Below, piece after piece: positions 18,374 through 26,746 of a DNA stretch of 64,000 nucleotides. This DNA comes from Komarekiella delphini-convector SJRDD-AB1 (lineage in GTDB: Bacteria; Cyanobacteriota; Cyanobacteriia; Cyanobacteriales; Nostocaceae): contig NZ_VJXY01000003.1 of the NCBI RefSeq assembly GCF_014831675.1, positions 1 to 64,000 on the forward strand, in the 5' to 3' direction. The translations under genes were made by a program, and so were the position numbers. The number at the start of each line of letters is the position of its first letter. The first letter of the stretch is position 1. A model generated the notes under the pieces. It had not been told where the DNA came from. It worked only from the letters and a program-made list of their open reading frames with translations, and ran no database searches.

Positions 18374-18559
18374 AATCTGAACCTGTTCCTTGCTGCACCG
18401 CCAAGTTACTTTACCGAAAAGAAGAGTAGCAGGGGAGGCAGTAAAATAGCAACCAGCAATTCTTCATTCTTACGTAGAGTCACCAAGGTCAAAATTTGTA
18501 AAAAACTAGTATAGTAATATAATTAGTTATAAAATTTACATACTTTTACAGTAACAAAT

Positions 18560-18763
18560 ATGCGAGCTATCGGCCCCTCAAACCAAATACTGTTAGAAAC
18601 AGTGTTGGAGCGCGTATTTACTATTCGCAGAATTACACGCCAGGATCAGCAATTATTAATGTCAACATTGCTGTCCAAAGAAGATTTAAACGAAGAAGAA
18701 CGGCTGCAAATCAGCCGAGTATTTGATGCTTTACAAAAAGGATTACTCAAGGTAGTAGATTGA
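18560..18763 (+). CDS. Small conserved cyanobacterial protein, function unknown
   Basis: 67 residues, ATG start, rich in charged residues and apparently all helical (TVLERVFTIRRITRQDQQLL.., then SKEDLNEEERLQISRVFDAL). It has no membrane segment and no metal-binding motif. I recognise the pattern as one that recurs in Nostoc-type genomes, but I know no function for it. It converges on the lasso ABC transporter gene, with only five bases between the stop codons. Confidence 0.7.
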   Translation: MRAIGPSNQILLETVLERVFTIRRITRQDQQLLMSTLLSKEDLNEEERLQISRVFDALQKGLLKVVD

Positions 18764-18768
18764 ATATA

Positions 18769-20586
18769 TTACCGATACTGTTGGGCTTGGGTTTCAAATA
18801 AGTAGGCATAAGTACCGTCTAACTGTATCAGTTCTTCATGGGTTCCACTCTCAACAATCGTGCCATCTGCCATAACATAAATGCGATCGGCCATTTTGAC
18901 AGTGGATAAGCGATGGCTGATTAGGATTGCAGCTTGATTTTTGATTAGTTGGCGAAACTGTTCAAATACTTCGTATTCAGCCTTGGGATCCATTGCACTG
19001 GTAGGTTCATCTAAGACAATCACTTGCGAGTTGCGGAGAAATGCTCGCGCCAAAGCTACTTTTTGCCACTGCCCAATACTCAGTTCTTCTCCTTGATCAA
19101 ACAACTTCCCTAGAACGGTATCATAACCTTGAGGTAACTTGGCAATTACATCATCAGCACCAGAACGACGCGCCGCAGCAATAATGCTTTCTCGCTCTGC
19201 TGGTAAATCAATGTTGCCCAACCAAATATTTTCCTGAGCCGTGAAGTGGTACTTGGCATAGTCTTGAAAAATCACGCTGATTTCCCGCCGCAAGTCTGCC
19301 ATTTTATATTGGCTGAGGTCAATGCCATCAATAGTTATACTGCCAGTCGTTGGATCATACAAGCGGCATAAAAGTTTAATTAATGTAGTTTTTCCAGAAC
19401 CGTTTTCCCCCACAAGCGCCACTACTTCTCCTGGTCGAATTGTCAGGTTGATATCTTTAAGTGCCTGACGGTTAGTGGTAGCGTATTGAAAACTCACTTG
19501 ATTAAAAACGATGCCAGTTTGCATCGGTCGAGGAATAGGTTGGGGATTTAAAGGTTCTACTAACTTAGGTTTTAAGTCAAGAAATTCGTAGAGGTTAGCG
19601 AGAAATAGATTATCTTCATATAAATTAGACAGACTAACTAATAGATTTTTAATATCATTTTGTCCTCGTTGCAATGCTTGGTGATAGAGTACCAAATCAC
19701 CCAAACGTAGGACACCTTGGATAGCTTGATAGACTATGAAAGCATAAACACCAAAGATGAAAATACCCGCTATAGCTTCTGCAACAAAATTAGCTATGGA
19801 GCGTTTGCTGAAAATGGCTATCTTTTCCTTATATATCTGCCGTCGGATACGAAGATACCATTGACTGAAGTATTCACCTAAATCAAATAAGCGAATTTCT
19901 TTAGCGTACTGGTCTGATGTCAGCATCCAAGCAAGGTACATTGCTTGCCGTTCCGGCTGTGTACGCTTACGCTGCCAATGATACATGACACGACTGTATT
20001 TTACCCGTACTAGTAGAGCCGGAAGTGCTGCTACAAAAAGAATGCCAATAATTCCCCAGTGGAGTGAGAGCAGTAAACCTACCATAGCCACTAAGGAAAT
20101 ACTACTTTGACCAACTTGTGCTAGACGATTAAGGATTTCGGGAGGTCGGTAAGGTGCTTCTCGTTGTGCTCGTTGCAGGGCATCGAAGTATTGGGCATTC
20201 TCGTAATACTCTAAGTCAGTAGCAATTGATTTAGCATTAATAATTCCCTGCATGTAGTCAGTTACTCCCTGAGAATGGGCAGTAACCACTAATTCTGTTA
20301 GTGAACTGCAAACGCTGCTTATAAGAGTGACTACACCAGCTAAGATCACCCAGAGGATCACGTCACCAAAGGCAGCGGTTTTATCAGCAACGTTGAGGTT
20401 AGCAACTACTGCATCTATGATTAGTTTGGTGAGATAGATTGATATTACGGGTAGTATACCTTGGATAACTAGTAGTACTATGCGAGCGATCGTCCAACCG
20501 GGGCTACTTTGCCATACTAGGCGTAATGCAGGCACAAGGTGTAAAGTTTGCTGGATTTTTTGTTTAATCTTTTTGCCTGCTCGCAT
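18769..20586 (-). CDS. Lasso peptide ABC exporter (protein D)
   Basis: 605 residues. A fused membrane-plus-ATPase type I exporter: several membrane helices in residues 1-310, then the ATPase with Walker A GENGSGKT (393-400), signature LSIGQWQKVALARA and Walker B VIVLDEPTSAMD. There is no N-terminal C39 peptidase domain, as expected when a separate protease (B2) removes the leader. It ends the minus-strand cluster and begins 57 bases after the kinase gene. Exporters in such clusters move the finished peptide out and often give self-immunity. Alone, it would only be called a multidrug or peptide exporter; the neighbours give the role. Confidence 0.85.
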   Translation of the reverse strand: MRAGKKIKQKIQQTLHLVPALRLVWQSSPGWTIARIVLLVIQGILPVISIYLTKLIIDAVVANLNVADKTAAFGDVILWVILAGVVTLISSVCSSLTELVVTAHSQGVTDYMQGIINAKSIATDLEYYENAQYFDALQRAQREAPYRPPEILNRLAQVGQSSISLVAMVGLLLSLHWGIIGILFVAALPALLVRVKYSRVMYHWQRKRTQPERQAMYLAWMLTSDQYAKEIRLFDLGEYFSQWYLRIRRQIYKEKIAIFSKRSIANFVAEAIAGIFIFGVYAFIVYQAIQGVLRLGDLVLYHQALQRGQNDIKNLLVSLSNLYEDNLFLANLYEFLDLKPKLVEPLNPQPIPRPMQTGIVFNQVSFQYATTNRQALKDINLTIRPGEVVALVGENGSGKTTLIKLLCRLYDPTTGSITIDGIDLSQYKMADLRREISVIFQDYAKYHFTAQENIWLGNIDLPAERESIIAAARRSGADDVIAKLPQGYDTVLGKLFDQGEELSIGQWQKVALARAFLRNSQVIVLDEPTSAMDPKAEYEVFEQFRQLIKNQAAILISHRLSTVKMADRIYVMADGTIVESGTHEELIQLDGTYAYLFETQAQQYR

Positions 20587-20643
20587 ATTTGAAATTGATC
20601 CATTAATAAAATTTAAAATTTAGATTAAGCTAAATCACAAAAT

Positions 20644-21570
20644 CTATGCTGTGACTGGTTGGTTCTCACTTGCCAAATCTTCTTCTACCAAACGTGCTAC
20701 ATCAGGCAATAAGTCTAGAGAGCGGGGTCGTTCTAGAATGTAAATAGGTAAATTGTTAATTAAATTAGTACATTGATGCAAATGCACAGATGCTTTAGCA
20801 CTCTGGATAAATTGCTTGCCAACTAACATGGGGATATAGGAATTAGCAATTAGCTGAGTTATGGCTTCTGTAGGTTTGAGAAGTCTGATTTGAAGAGTTG
20901 AACCTACAGAAAGTACATAGATTCGCTTGAGGGTTAGAGGTGTTTGTAAAAAGTTATCGACAGTAGGGCGATCGCGTTTCTCAGCGTCAGGATGAATCTT
21001 CCTTAATGTTTCTGGATTATCTCCTAATGCGGCTGTGGCTGCGTCGGGCCAAAGCTTGATTCGCGGAAATCCTGGAATTAATATGGGGGCGATCGCACTG
21101 TCAACATCCACAGCAGCTACATCATCTGCCATCAGTTTATGACCCCGGCCATAGAGAGTTGCTGCCATAGTAGATTTACCTTGCCCCGATCGCCCCAAAA
21201 AAACGACAGCATTACCATCCACTGCGACCGCGCTACCATGCAGCACCAAAAACTGCCGTTGATCAAGCAACATTCCTAAAACTGCTCCTAAAAGAGGTAA
21301 GCGAATAACGCTCTCTTCAACACCTGGAAGCGGCTCGATAATAATTTCCTTTCCAGAACGTACTAAAAATTTACCTACCACTTTCCAGTACAAGTAAGTA
21401 TATTCACCATCAATCTGAAAGTAACTCCATGATGGGGCAGGTGTAGGTAATAACCAATTTATTTCTCCATAGCGGATAACTACATCTGCTTCTATATGTG
21501 TTGAACTTCGTAGCTCCGGTAGAGATAAAGCAGAGCAGATATTCAAGCCATAAGCAGTGTAACTATACAT
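20644..21570 (-). CDS. HPr kinase-like tailoring kinase of the lasso cluster (protein K)
   Basis: 308 residues. The C-terminal half is the HPr-kinase fold: HGSAVAV at 111-117, P-loop GRSGQGKST at 126-134, MADD at 147-150, GFPRIKLWPDA near 167-177. The N-terminal half (residues 1-100) is the all-beta module seen in stand-alone HprK-like proteins of biosynthetic clusters. In paeninodin-type lasso clusters such kinases phosphorylate the C-terminal Ser of the precursor. The precursor here also ends in Ser. The protein lacks the rest of a carbohydrate-control system, so a role in catabolite repression is unlikely. Confidence 0.82.
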   Translation of the reverse strand: MYSYTAYGLNICSALSLPELRSSTHIEADVVIRYGEINWLLPTPAPSWSYFQIDGEYTYLYWKVVGKFLVRSGKEIIIEPLPGVEESVIRLPLLGAVLGMLLDQRQFLVLHGSAVAVDGNAVVFLGRSGQGKSTMAATLYGRGHKLMADDVAAVDVDSAIAPILIPGFPRIKLWPDAATAALGDNPETLRKIHPDAEKRDRPTVDNFLQTPLTLKRIYVLSVGSTLQIRLLKPTEAITQLIANSYIPMLVGKQFIQSAKASVHLHQCTNLINNLPIYILERPRSLDLLPDVARLVEEDLASENQPVTA

Positions 21571-21644
21571 TTCATAAACTCCATATTCAGTAGCTATAAG
21601 TTACTTTTCCACACAAACTAATTCTTTATTTAAAGTTGAGTAAA

Positions 21645-21677
21645 TACCTCTGCTTAGTTGTAACCTAAACAGAGGTA
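21645..21677 (-). terminator. Hairpin between the lasso precursor gene and the downstream genes
   Basis: TACCTCTGCTTAG (21645-21657) and CTAAACAGAGGTA (21665-21677) form a 13 bp stem with one G-U pair and a seven-base loop. Read on the minus strand, it lies after the precursor stop codon and before the kinase gene. The following sequence is only moderately T-rich. Partial termination or mRNA end protection that keeps the precursor message in excess is plausible. Confidence 0.45.
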
Positions 21678-21804
21678 AGTGAATAATCTGGACTTTCTAA
21701 GCTTGTAAAGCCTATGTATCAGATTGACTGGTAGATAATTAGGAATGTATATGCTTTAAAAACTTGGGTATCCTAATCTACCTATTTGTGATTCCAAACT
21801 TCCA

Positions 21805-21951
21805 TTAGGAGAAAGTCACATCGTCTTTGGGAGTCGAGATGGGAAATTCTTTATCTGTAAACAAGCCCAAGCCAAGACCTTGAGTCAGAACTTCGACTTC
21901 GCCATAAACAGTCAGTTTGGGCTGGGTGTAGGGCTTCTTGTTAGCAGTCAT
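21805..21951 (-). CDS. Lasso peptide precursor (protein A)
   Basis: 48 residues, ATG at 21951, with GGAGA seven bases upstream on the minus strand. The leader contains Y8-x-x-P11-x-L13-x-x-x-G17-x-x-x-x-L22-T23, the recognition motif read by B1-type RRE proteins in lasso clusters that carry a kinase. Thr23 sits at the conserved -2 position before the cut. The predicted core is residues 25-48: GLGLGLFTDKEFP, then ISTPKDDVTFS. Gly25 at core position 1 and Asp33 at position 9 fit a nine-residue macrolactam ring. The core ends in Ser48, a candidate phosphorylation site for the neighbouring kinase. A Glu at core position 11 would give a ring larger than known ones. Confidence 0.85.
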   Translation of the reverse strand: MTANKKPYTQPKLTVYGEVEVLTQGLGLGLFTDKEFPISTPKDDVTFS

Positions 21952-22157
21952 AATTTTCTCCATTGTTTTTTGGTGTTTTGTTTACTTTCAAGGTTGGCTC
22001 TATTCAGAACCAAGAAGCAGCTAAGTGTGATATCACGCCATCTAGCTGGGTAACAATCAAACTCGCTGTGCTGTTGGATGTTGCCTAAAAGAGAACAGCC
22101 AACAGGACAATGATTTGACATATCGTGGAAACTTTTCTAGAAGATTAAGACGTTGAT

Positions 22158-24137
22158 TTAAACTCCTTTTCCGGCAAATTCATTAGATCTGTCCTGTGCA
22201 TAATGCTGTAACCATAGAGCTAAAGAAACAGCTATCCAAATTGTGTGGACATCCTTTCCTCTTGTTGGAGATTGTGAAGAGATAAATCTTTGATATGTCT
22301 GCTTGAGGTCAGTAACATCTATATATTCTGCAAGGACTCCTAAATTATGCAGAATTAACTTGTCTAAACGCTCTCGCTCAAAAGACAACAAACCGTGGAC
22401 GAGATTTGGAGAAAAATTTGCTTTGCCTCGACGCCATTGCACTTCCACCGGCAAAATATTAGCCATTGCACGGCGCATAACGACTCGGTTCCAGCCCATG
22501 TGCAGCTTTTGCTCAGCAGGCAATGATAGGCAGAACTCTACTAAACGCTTGTCCCAAAAGGGATAACGTTGCTCAATAGAAAAAGCAGCACAAGTCTTGT
22601 CTTGCATCTCAGCAGCAAATGACACTAAGCCTTGAGTAATATTGCGGTAGTGCCGTTCTCTTTCGTTTTGACCAAAGTTACTTTGGATTTTTTGCCAAGC
22701 CTGATAGCGTTCTTGGAGACCTACACGCTGGACAAACTCAGCATTCAATGTGGCACTCCAGGCAGGCTGGTTAGCCGATTGGTTGTCTTGGCGAGAGCCT
22801 AACCGAGTAAATGCTTGCCAACTCCGTTGAAAAAGCCTCAGAGGTGGGTATTTGGAAAATGCCGGCTTAATTCCATATTGTTTTACATAACTCCATAGCC
22901 ATCTCCAAAAATTCACATTGAAAGTTTTAGCTAGTTCTTTAATTTCTCTGGCCAAAGATAGCCAGCGCCCTGCTCGTGCTAGTTCACTTAAGTAACCGTA
23001 ACCATCTGATACGACATTATCGCCATCAAAACCATCGAAGACAACACGAACACCTTGCGCTTTAATCGCTTCATACAAAGCCCAACTCATAGACCAATTG
23101 GGTGCGTAAAAGGCCTCATCTTGATGCCAAAACATTTGGTCTATGTTCTTCAACGGACTAATTTGATCTCCCTTGATATAGTGCGGCTCAAGTCCACCCT
23201 GCGCTACAACTGCATTGATATATGGGCGTTCATCACATTCAGCCAACTCATCAAAGACTGCCGAGAATGTATGCAGACGCCGCCCTCCATTTTCAGCAAG
23301 CAGTTTCCGTGCCATACAAGTAATCGATGAGGAATCTAGTCCACCACTCAAATGAGAGCCAATAGGAAAGGCACTACGCAGGCGGCACTGCACTGCTTTG
23401 CTAAAAATTTCACGAAATGCTTCAGCATACTCTTCATCTGAACCTAAACGTAATTCCCGATTAGGATCAATAGACCAGTATGATTGTAATTTTATTCCTT
23501 CAAGGCTTACTGTCATCCTGTGAGCAGGAGGTAGTCTGAAGATATCCTTGTATGAGGTAATATCTGCCTCGTGAAACATTGATGCTAGATAGTCACCTAT
23601 CCTCACTTTATTAATCTGACGAGGAACATCTGGCACACAAAAGATAGCTTTGATTTCACTAGCAAAAATAAAAGCTTTTTCAGATACATAGTAGTAGAAG
23701 GGTTTAATGCCAAAATGATCTCTGGCACAAAATATTATTTGCTTTTGCCTATCCCAAATAGCAAAGGCAAAATCACCTAATAAATTTTCTGGGCATTGCT
23801 CACCCCATTTTTCGTAAGCAGCCAGCACTAGCTGGCTATCAGTTATTTTTTCAGGTAGATAGTTATTAAGCTGTAACGTATAAATCAGCTCATCTCGGTT
23901 ATCTATACGAAGATCTGCTGTAATCACTAAATCTTCAGTTTGATTAACCAGAGGTAACTTTTCCAGCAAAGATTCAGGAGTAGTCCATAACATTCTATGA
24001 CCCAACCCAACAGATCCAGCACACCATGCATCTGACCCATCTGGCCCCCTATGGGCAAGAATATTGACCATATCCTTGAGCTGCTGATAGTTAACCAGCT
24101 TGCCATCTAGGTTGTAGATGCCGATGATACCACTCAT
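22158..24137 (-). CDS. Lasso cyclase, asparagine-synthetase-like (protein C)
   Basis: 659 residues. It has the asparagine synthetase B fold: N-terminal glutaminase-like domain (1-200) and ATP-pyrophosphatase domain with SHLSGGLDSSS (261-271). It activates the Asp/Glu side chain of the core by adenylation and closes the macrolactam with the N-terminal amine. The normal glutaminase nucleophile Cys2 is Ser2 (MSGIIGIYNLDG), so the protein should not hydrolyse glutamine. That separates it from true AsnB. Its ATG overlaps the stop of the B2 gene (ATGA), indicating translational coupling. 206 bases separate it from the precursor gene. Confidence 0.85.
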   Translation of the reverse strand: MSGIIGIYNLDGKLVNYQQLKDMVNILAHRGPDGSDAWCAGSVGLGHRMLWTTPESLLEKLPLVNQTEDLVITADLRIDNRDELIYTLQLNNYLPEKITDSQLVLAAYEKWGEQCPENLLGDFAFAIWDRQKQIIFCARDHFGIKPFYYYVSEKAFIFASEIKAIFCVPDVPRQINKVRIGDYLASMFHEADITSYKDIFRLPPAHRMTVSLEGIKLQSYWSIDPNRELRLGSDEEYAEAFREIFSKAVQCRLRSAFPIGSHLSGGLDSSSITCMARKLLAENGGRRLHTFSAVFDELAECDERPYINAVVAQGGLEPHYIKGDQISPLKNIDQMFWHQDEAFYAPNWSMSWALYEAIKAQGVRVVFDGFDGDNVVSDGYGYLSELARAGRWLSLAREIKELAKTFNVNFWRWLWSYVKQYGIKPAFSKYPPLRLFQRSWQAFTRLGSRQDNQSANQPAWSATLNAEFVQRVGLQERYQAWQKIQSNFGQNERERHYRNITQGLVSFAAEMQDKTCAAFSIEQRYPFWDKRLVEFCLSLPAEQKLHMGWNRVVMRRAMANILPVEVQWRRGKANFSPNLVHGLLSFERERLDKLILHNLGVLAEYIDVTDLKQTYQRFISSQSPTRGKDVHTIWIAVSLALWLQHYAQDRSNEFAGKGV

Positions 24138-24571
24138 AGTCTGTTTCCTGGCAAAGATGGCAGTTGGGTAAAGCGTGGAAGATCTGTTAGATAACCAATT
24201 ACAACTTGTCCTTGACTTTCAACCCACGCATGAGCTTCTAGTTTCCCTTCGTCACTTTTAGCAACTCCTATACGGAGTTCTGGTGAGTAACCTCGCCGAG
24301 TCATGAGTACCTGGCAAGCTAAAGCACGGGCGAGACACTTAGCGCCACTAGGCATACAAAGAGTACTTACATTAACAGCCCAGATAATTTTGCTAAGGGA
24401 GGTTGGGTTTAGTTTGGTATTTGGCTGACTAATGCTACCCAGGATTTGCCGTAAGGTCTGAAATGGCAGTAACCACAATCCTAATTTGATGAATCCCAAC
24501 AGAATAAAGGTATTTATCAAAAGATAGCGATCTTTGTTTGTGAGGCGCAGCAATTTAAGCACCTGCTTCAT
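24134..24571 (-). CDS. Lasso leader peptidase, transglutaminase-like (protein B2)
   Basis: 145 residues. The lasso B2 family is a cysteine protease with a transglutaminase fold that removes the leader. Cys79 in PSGAKCLARALA, His114 in LEAHAWVE and Asp130 in YLTDLPRF match the expected Cys-His-Asp triad. A hydrophobic stretch at about residues 18-37 may associate with the membrane. It overlaps the B1 gene by 17 bases and the cyclase gene by 4, so the three are surely co-translated. Confidence 0.85.
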   Translation of the reverse strand: MKQVLKLLRLTNKDRYLLINTFILLGFIKLGLWLLPFQTLRQILGSISQPNTKLNPTSLSKIIWAVNVSTLCMPSGAKCLARALACQVLMTRRGYSPELRIGVAKSDEGKLEAHAWVESQGQVVIGYLTDLPRFTQLPSLPGNRL

Positions 24572-24857
24572 GTCTTATCTCGATTAGTCCTTTTGTTGCT
24601 AAGTCTTCAAGCAATACCAAAATGTCAGTTTCACATGCTTGGGAATCAACTTCATACTCTGCTAACAAGGCATCCCGAATTTCTTTCACAGTTTTCGGAG
24701 CTTGAATCAGATTCCAAATGCTGACTCCTACTTGATTTAAACCGTAGTAAACCCCGGAGTTGATATCAAGAATAACTGCTTCTCCTTGCAGTTCAGAAAA
24801 AATCTGATTTTTGGCTGCTACTACCTTGGGATAATCGGTCGATAAGTTTACAGGCAT
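24555..24857 (-). CDS. PqqD-like RiPP recognition protein (lasso protein B1)
   Basis: 100 residues, PqqD/RRE fold. Three beta strands are followed by three helices, with EAVILDINSGVYYGLNQVGVSIW as the signature region (residues about 26-48) and LLEDLATKGLIEI near the end. In split lasso systems B1 binds the precursor leader and presents it to B2 and C. It is the first gene of the minus-strand operon and overlaps the second. The promoter should lie just upstream, in 24858-25337. Confidence 0.85.
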   Translation of the reverse strand: MPVNLSTDYPKVVAAKNQIFSELQGEAVILDINSGVYYGLNQVGVSIWNLIQAPKTVKEIRDALLAEYEVDSQACETDILVLLEDLATKGLIEIRHEAGA

Positions 24858-25337
24858 TTTCAGTAAATTCTCTATGCACTTTTGTTTATGCTTAGGTTAA
24901 TTTATAACATCTCATAAAAATTACTGCTACACAACAATAGTATCTTTACTTATTGTTTTAAATTATCCTTGATTTTATAAAGCATCTGTAAAGAAAACAA
25001 AATGAAACATGAGTTTTTCTTTCTAAACTACTACCTTTTGAGATTCAGACATTCTTATTTACTTATAATTAATTAATATGTTTAGCTACTATTCTAATTA
25101 AAAATATCCCGTACTACTTTATAAGTAATTGTATGTCTTCTCTCCAGAGATAGGTATTTATTAAGCAGCTATTAACTTGTTAAATAACTATTAATAGATG
25201 AGGTAAAGCTTAAAATACAGATGATTCCAAGTCTACTTGAACTGTGCGATGAGCTAGGCTCCGCCGGAGGCGATCGCAAAACTTACACAAACATCGACAA
25301 TCGTTGAAACGTAACTCTAGAATCCCATAAAAACTCT
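24858..25337. other. 480-base stretch upstream of the lasso operon
   Basis: Very A/T-rich (24900-25200), with no gene. A short palindrome, GCTCCGCCGGAGGC, followed by GATCGC, lies near 25256-25276. The lasso promoter is expected close to 24860-24960, but I could not settle on -35/-10 boxes. Confidence 0.35.
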
Positions 25338-26342
25338 TCAGTCTTGACCTCGGCTTATCCACCTTACTGCCTCGCGTGCGGATGTAATATACAGTGGTAT
25401 TTTAATGACTCGCACTTCCCCTGTGTCGGAATTGATTGCTCTGAGAAAATGATGAGGCTGGACGTTGACTCGCTTCCCGATGCGTAAAAGCGTGTAAAAT
25501 AGCTTGTATTCTTCCCAGGAATCAATTTCAGTTGCGTTTAATTCTTCTAATAAGCGTGCCCAAGCAGCGTCATCAATTGCTTTCGGCTGGTGTTGCCGTT
25601 GAATTTTACCAGAATTAGCGTATAAACTATAGCCATCTTCAAACACAATTGCTGCTTCATCTTCTGCATGGAGGCGATTCTTGCTATCGAAGCTGACTTT
25701 TTGAGGGCGATCGCAAACAATACAGATATTATTGAAGAAAAATGTCCAGCCACAGTTTCTAGTGAATGTTTCTAAAATTAGCAGTTTGTCTTGAAATTGC
25801 CGATAGTTGAAAGTATTTATGCAAAATTCAAAGAAACTACCCCCTGCGACTAAACTTTCTGGCTTTTGGCAACTGGAAAATATATTTTTGAGAAATTCTT
25901 GATATTTATTACCAAACTGTTGATAGGCAATATCTCGCCACTGTCTTTCTAACTGTTGTTTTAGCGGAGTTGCAAACTGTTTGACAAAATGATTTTCAAA
26001 AGCCGAATGTAAGTCATTTTGCAGCGTTACAGGTAGTTGTACAAGTAACAATGAGTGCAAACTGTTGTAGAGTTTACTCCAATCCTGACTATTGATCGCG
26101 CTACCTAGTGTATTGTAGGAATGCGATCGCACCAACCTCCAAATGTATTCCAATGCCGCATTGGGGCTATGAACAAATATTATTTGTGGCTTGGCCAGTC
26201 CAAGTGTAATGTATATTGCATTAACCGCATCTGCTGCTTTTTGTTGGTCAATTGTTTTGGTAGATAGCCCAAAGTGTTGCCATTTTTCACGGGTAGGAGG
26301 TATCAAAGCTTTTTGCTCTGGAGTCAAGCTGTCAAGGGACAT
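25338..26342 (-). CDS. DUF6745-like protein, function unknown
   Basis: 334 residues from ATG 26342. An in-frame TTG four codons earlier is a weaker start. The conserved part is near the C-terminus: CDRPQKVSFDSKNRLHAEDE, then AAIVFEDGYSLYANSG, typical of the uncharacterised DUF6745 family. The N-terminal half is helical and poorly conserved (PPTREKWQHFGLSTKTID; AADAVNAIY). There are no signal peptides or membrane helices. Genes of this kind are often found in multiple copies in Nostoc and Myxococcus-type genomes. No function is known to me. Confidence 0.65.
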   Translation of the reverse strand: MSLDSLTPEQKALIPPTREKWQHFGLSTKTIDQQKAADAVNAIYITLGLAKPQIIFVHSPNAALEYIWRLVRSHSYNTLGSAINSQDWSKLYNSLHSLLLVQLPVTLQNDLHSAFENHFVKQFATPLKQQLERQWRDIAYQQFGNKYQEFLKNIFSSCQKPESLVAGGSFFEFCINTFNYRQFQDKLLILETFTRNCGWTFFFNNICIVCDRPQKVSFDSKNRLHAEDEAAIVFEDGYSLYANSGKIQRQHQPKAIDDAAWARLLEELNATEIDSWEEYKLFYTLLRIGKRVNVQPHHFLRAINSDTGEVRVIKIPLYITSAREAVRWISRGQD

Positions 26343-26540
26343 ACTGCGAATCAAAAAATGTGATTATTTTTATTAAACCAGTTACGTGTATCATCCAGTT
26401 TAATTTGATAAATTAATGCCAGTACCAAAAGCAAAGAAGCAACCAAGTATATGAAGCGGCGAACCAAGATTCCCGCCATAAAAATATAGTTAACAAACAG
26501 CACGTTAGTAAGTCTGTTTTTATCGCTAATTCCATAAAAA

Positions 26541-26614
26541 TCGGGATGACTGGATTCGAACCAGCGGCCCCTTCGTCCCGAACGAAGTGCGCTACCAAGC
26601 TGCGCTACATCCCG
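26541..26614 (-). tRNA. tRNA-Pro (anticodon CGG)
   Basis: On the minus strand the sequence folds as a full cloverleaf. The acceptor stem is CGGGATG/CATCCCG, and the D arm is GCGC..AGCTTGGTA..GCGC. The anticodon stem is CTTCG/CGAAG with loop TTCGGGA, giving anticodon CGG. The T arm is CTGGTTCGAATCCAG. The discriminator is A and CCA is not encoded. A T-run follows directly (minus-strand TTTTTATGG), probably part of the terminator. Confidence 0.95.
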
Positions 26615-26746
26615 CCATAAAGATGGCACTGTACACTTAAAATATCACAACCAGTAGTAAATGACAAAACTACATCTACACAGATTACTTCCTCAAGGGC
26701 TTTGCTTGCTACGATTAAATGTAGATAACTTTATTGAAAGTGGATT

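Noticed and set aside
18560-18763. The 67-residue protein as part of the lasso cluster
   Set aside because: It is on the opposite strand, converges on the exporter gene and has neither precursor-like leader nor enzyme motifs.
20644-21570. A true HPr kinase/phosphorylase controlling carbon use
   Set aside because: No HPr or PTS gene is nearby, the N-terminal half differs from classical HprK, and the lasso genes around it give a better explanation.
21805-21951. Glu at core position 11 as the lasso ring acceptor
   Set aside because: Known lasso rings have seven to nine residues. Asp at position 9 fits that size and position 11 does not.
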